A DNA stretch of 64,000 nt from Atopsyche davidsoni. Taxonomy: Eukaryota; Arthropoda; Insecta; Trichoptera; Hydrobiosidae. Each line of letters opens with the position of its first letter. The first letter of the stretch is position 1. The notes under the pieces are model-generated. The model was not told the origin of the DNA and ran no database searches. It was given only the letters and a program-made list of their open reading frames with translations. Position numbers and translations under genes: made by a program. This document shows, piece by piece, positions 62,687 through 64,000 of this stretch. The stretch lies in contig JAILWY010000014.1 in the NCBI GenBank assembly GCA_022113835.1, forward strand, positions 4,527,501 to 4,591,500. Reading direction: 5' to 3'.

Positions 62687-64000
62687 AGGACCGCGTCGTA
62701 GCTTAATTTTACATGTATTAATCTACCAGTAGAGAAAGTATTTACAACATATTCTAAAACCAATAGTTTACACTTGCAACAATCTGTTCATAATCATTTT
62801 ATTCAAATACTTAGCATGTGTTAATACTTTTTATGGGTATATAAAAAATTTACTCGACTATTTTCAAATATTGTGCACTTCAACTTTTTGTTTACGTAAT
62901 CCTTTATGACTAAAAATTGTGGATCAATAAACGAACGTAAAGATATATTATCATTAGATAAAAAAAACCACATGATAAAGGAGTCTTAAAACGTATTGAA
63001 AATTGGTTATAAAGAAAGACATTTTAAAAATAAGAGCTTTTTGGTAATAGCTGAGGCTTCTTATCAGTATTTAATTTCACGTAAAAGTATTCGATAGTAC
63101 TCTGAAAAGAAATATATTGCAACCAGGTGGATTTTTTAAGGTTAACATAGTGGTATTATGTTGTAATTTTTTTGAACATGTAAAAATAAATCTATAATGT
63201 AGCGTTACAACAATTAAAGAGAAATTATCTACCATATGGTTTGGCCGATAATAGAAAAAATAGGATATGACAAATCTGAGCGTTACATTGTTTTACACGA
63301 TATGGATGTTTGCTTATCCGTGATAACAAATAAATCGATAGTATATTGCCATGCTCATGTGGTAAATAAAAGATAAGGTTATCATTACACGCGAAAACGT
63401 CGCATAGCTCTCAAAGCTAAGCAAGTAGAAAAAATCAATATATAAAAATTGTTCATTTGGACGGTCTGTTTTATTTAATTTTGCAAAAAATATGTAAAAT
63501 TTACAATTACTTTAATAATATTTCTTGCTTTTATAATATGAGAGCAAGTTTTAGTTCTTAGACACGCGTATACACAAGCATCTTGAGAAAACCATAACGA
63601 TCTACCGATACTGACAATTTTGCTTATAAAACTAAAGAAACCCTTGATGAAGGTCTCATATAACAAATAATTAATTTCATTGATATTTTAAATCAAATAC
63701 TTCAATTATTTCTCTCGTTGGAAATTGAAAATATTTACGATACCCATTTGTACAAAAAAATGTGTGTTGTTCATATAAGGTTGTTCTGTTGGATTTTATT
63801 TGGAATCTCACTGTAAGTATCATTGGAAAAATATTTTATTCTGCAAAATATTAAATTTTCTGTCATCATTTTCAGATAACACAGCTGGTGATGTGTTCTA
63901 AAAGCATGAAATCATTTCGGTAATATTCTCATAAATTGATAAAGTTTTTCAATGTGCTCGTAAAGATTTAGTAGTGTAATATATCAGACCGTAAATATTA

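Larger units (their letters stand above)
52842..64000. other. AT-rich stretch, no gene recognised
   Basis: About 11 kb with only short frames (76 codons or fewer), none recognised. It holds a TATATA-rich patch near 55366-55400 and a cluster of palindromes near 62.62-62.69 kb, listed separately. It could be an intron, the 3' flank of the FN3 gene, or intergenic. Confidence 0.55.

Overview
The window is AT-rich eukaryotic nuclear DNA with GT-AG introns of many kilobases, class I and class II transposons, and CCTAA-type (TTAGG on the other strand) repeat arrays. This points to an arthropod, most likely an insect with a fairly large, repeat-rich genome. The species cannot be told from the sequence. 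Most of the 64 kb is non-coding.

One host gene is readable on the + strand, between about 6.47 and 41.9 kb, as six exons whose splice phases all agree: 6565-6616, 20191-20329, 36716-36885, 37192-37328, 40626-40763 and 41819-41899. Together they give 717 coding bases (239 codons, stop not assigned). They encode a signal peptide, one complete fibronectin type III (FN3) domain split across exons 2 and 3, a Gly/Pro-rich juxtamembrane stalk, a transmembrane helix and a short Cys/Ser/Ala-rich cytoplasmic tail. This is the layout of vertebrate FNDC4/FNDC5, and the membrane segment looks similar. The 3' end is unresolved. Introns 1 (13.6 kb) and 2 (16.4 kb) hold most of the mobile DNA.

Intron 1 contains a complete, apparently recent LTR retrotransposon on the - strand (13438-17469). 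It has two identical 172-bp LTRs, a GTCAA target duplication, open gag and pol frames, and a textbook -1 frameshift signal (GGGAAAA, a 5-nt spacer and a perfect 9-bp stem). Its gag ATG lies inside the 5' LTR and no canonical tRNA primer site follows the LTR. Also in intron 1 are a decayed hAT transposon (9992-11666) with a 51-bp tandem array inside, a 383-bp terminal-inverted-repeat element (19569-19951) carrying a tRNA-Thr(UGU)-like sequence with intact pol III boxes, and one copy of a dispersed repeat whose inverted partner is at 41072-41346.

Intron 2 is mostly plain AT-rich DNA but ends in a tandem-repeat array that runs up to the acceptor of exon 3. Introns 4 and 5 contain two hAT-type MITEs (37535-37807 and 41449-41635, the second with a perfect 8-bp target duplication) and the inverted repeat copy. 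Downstream of 42 kb there is a (TA)45 microsatellite, a higher-order CCTAA-containing array (46.94-48.18 kb) interrupted by a dispersed repeat, a second copy of that repeat with a 24-bp perfect palindrome (52.5 kb), two GC-rich islands of unknown nature (48.3 and 50.1 kb), and about 11 kb with nothing recognisable. No novel defence or metabolic system was seen. The most unusual items are the compact retrotransposon, the tRNA-carrying TIR element and the repeat array that abuts a splice acceptor.
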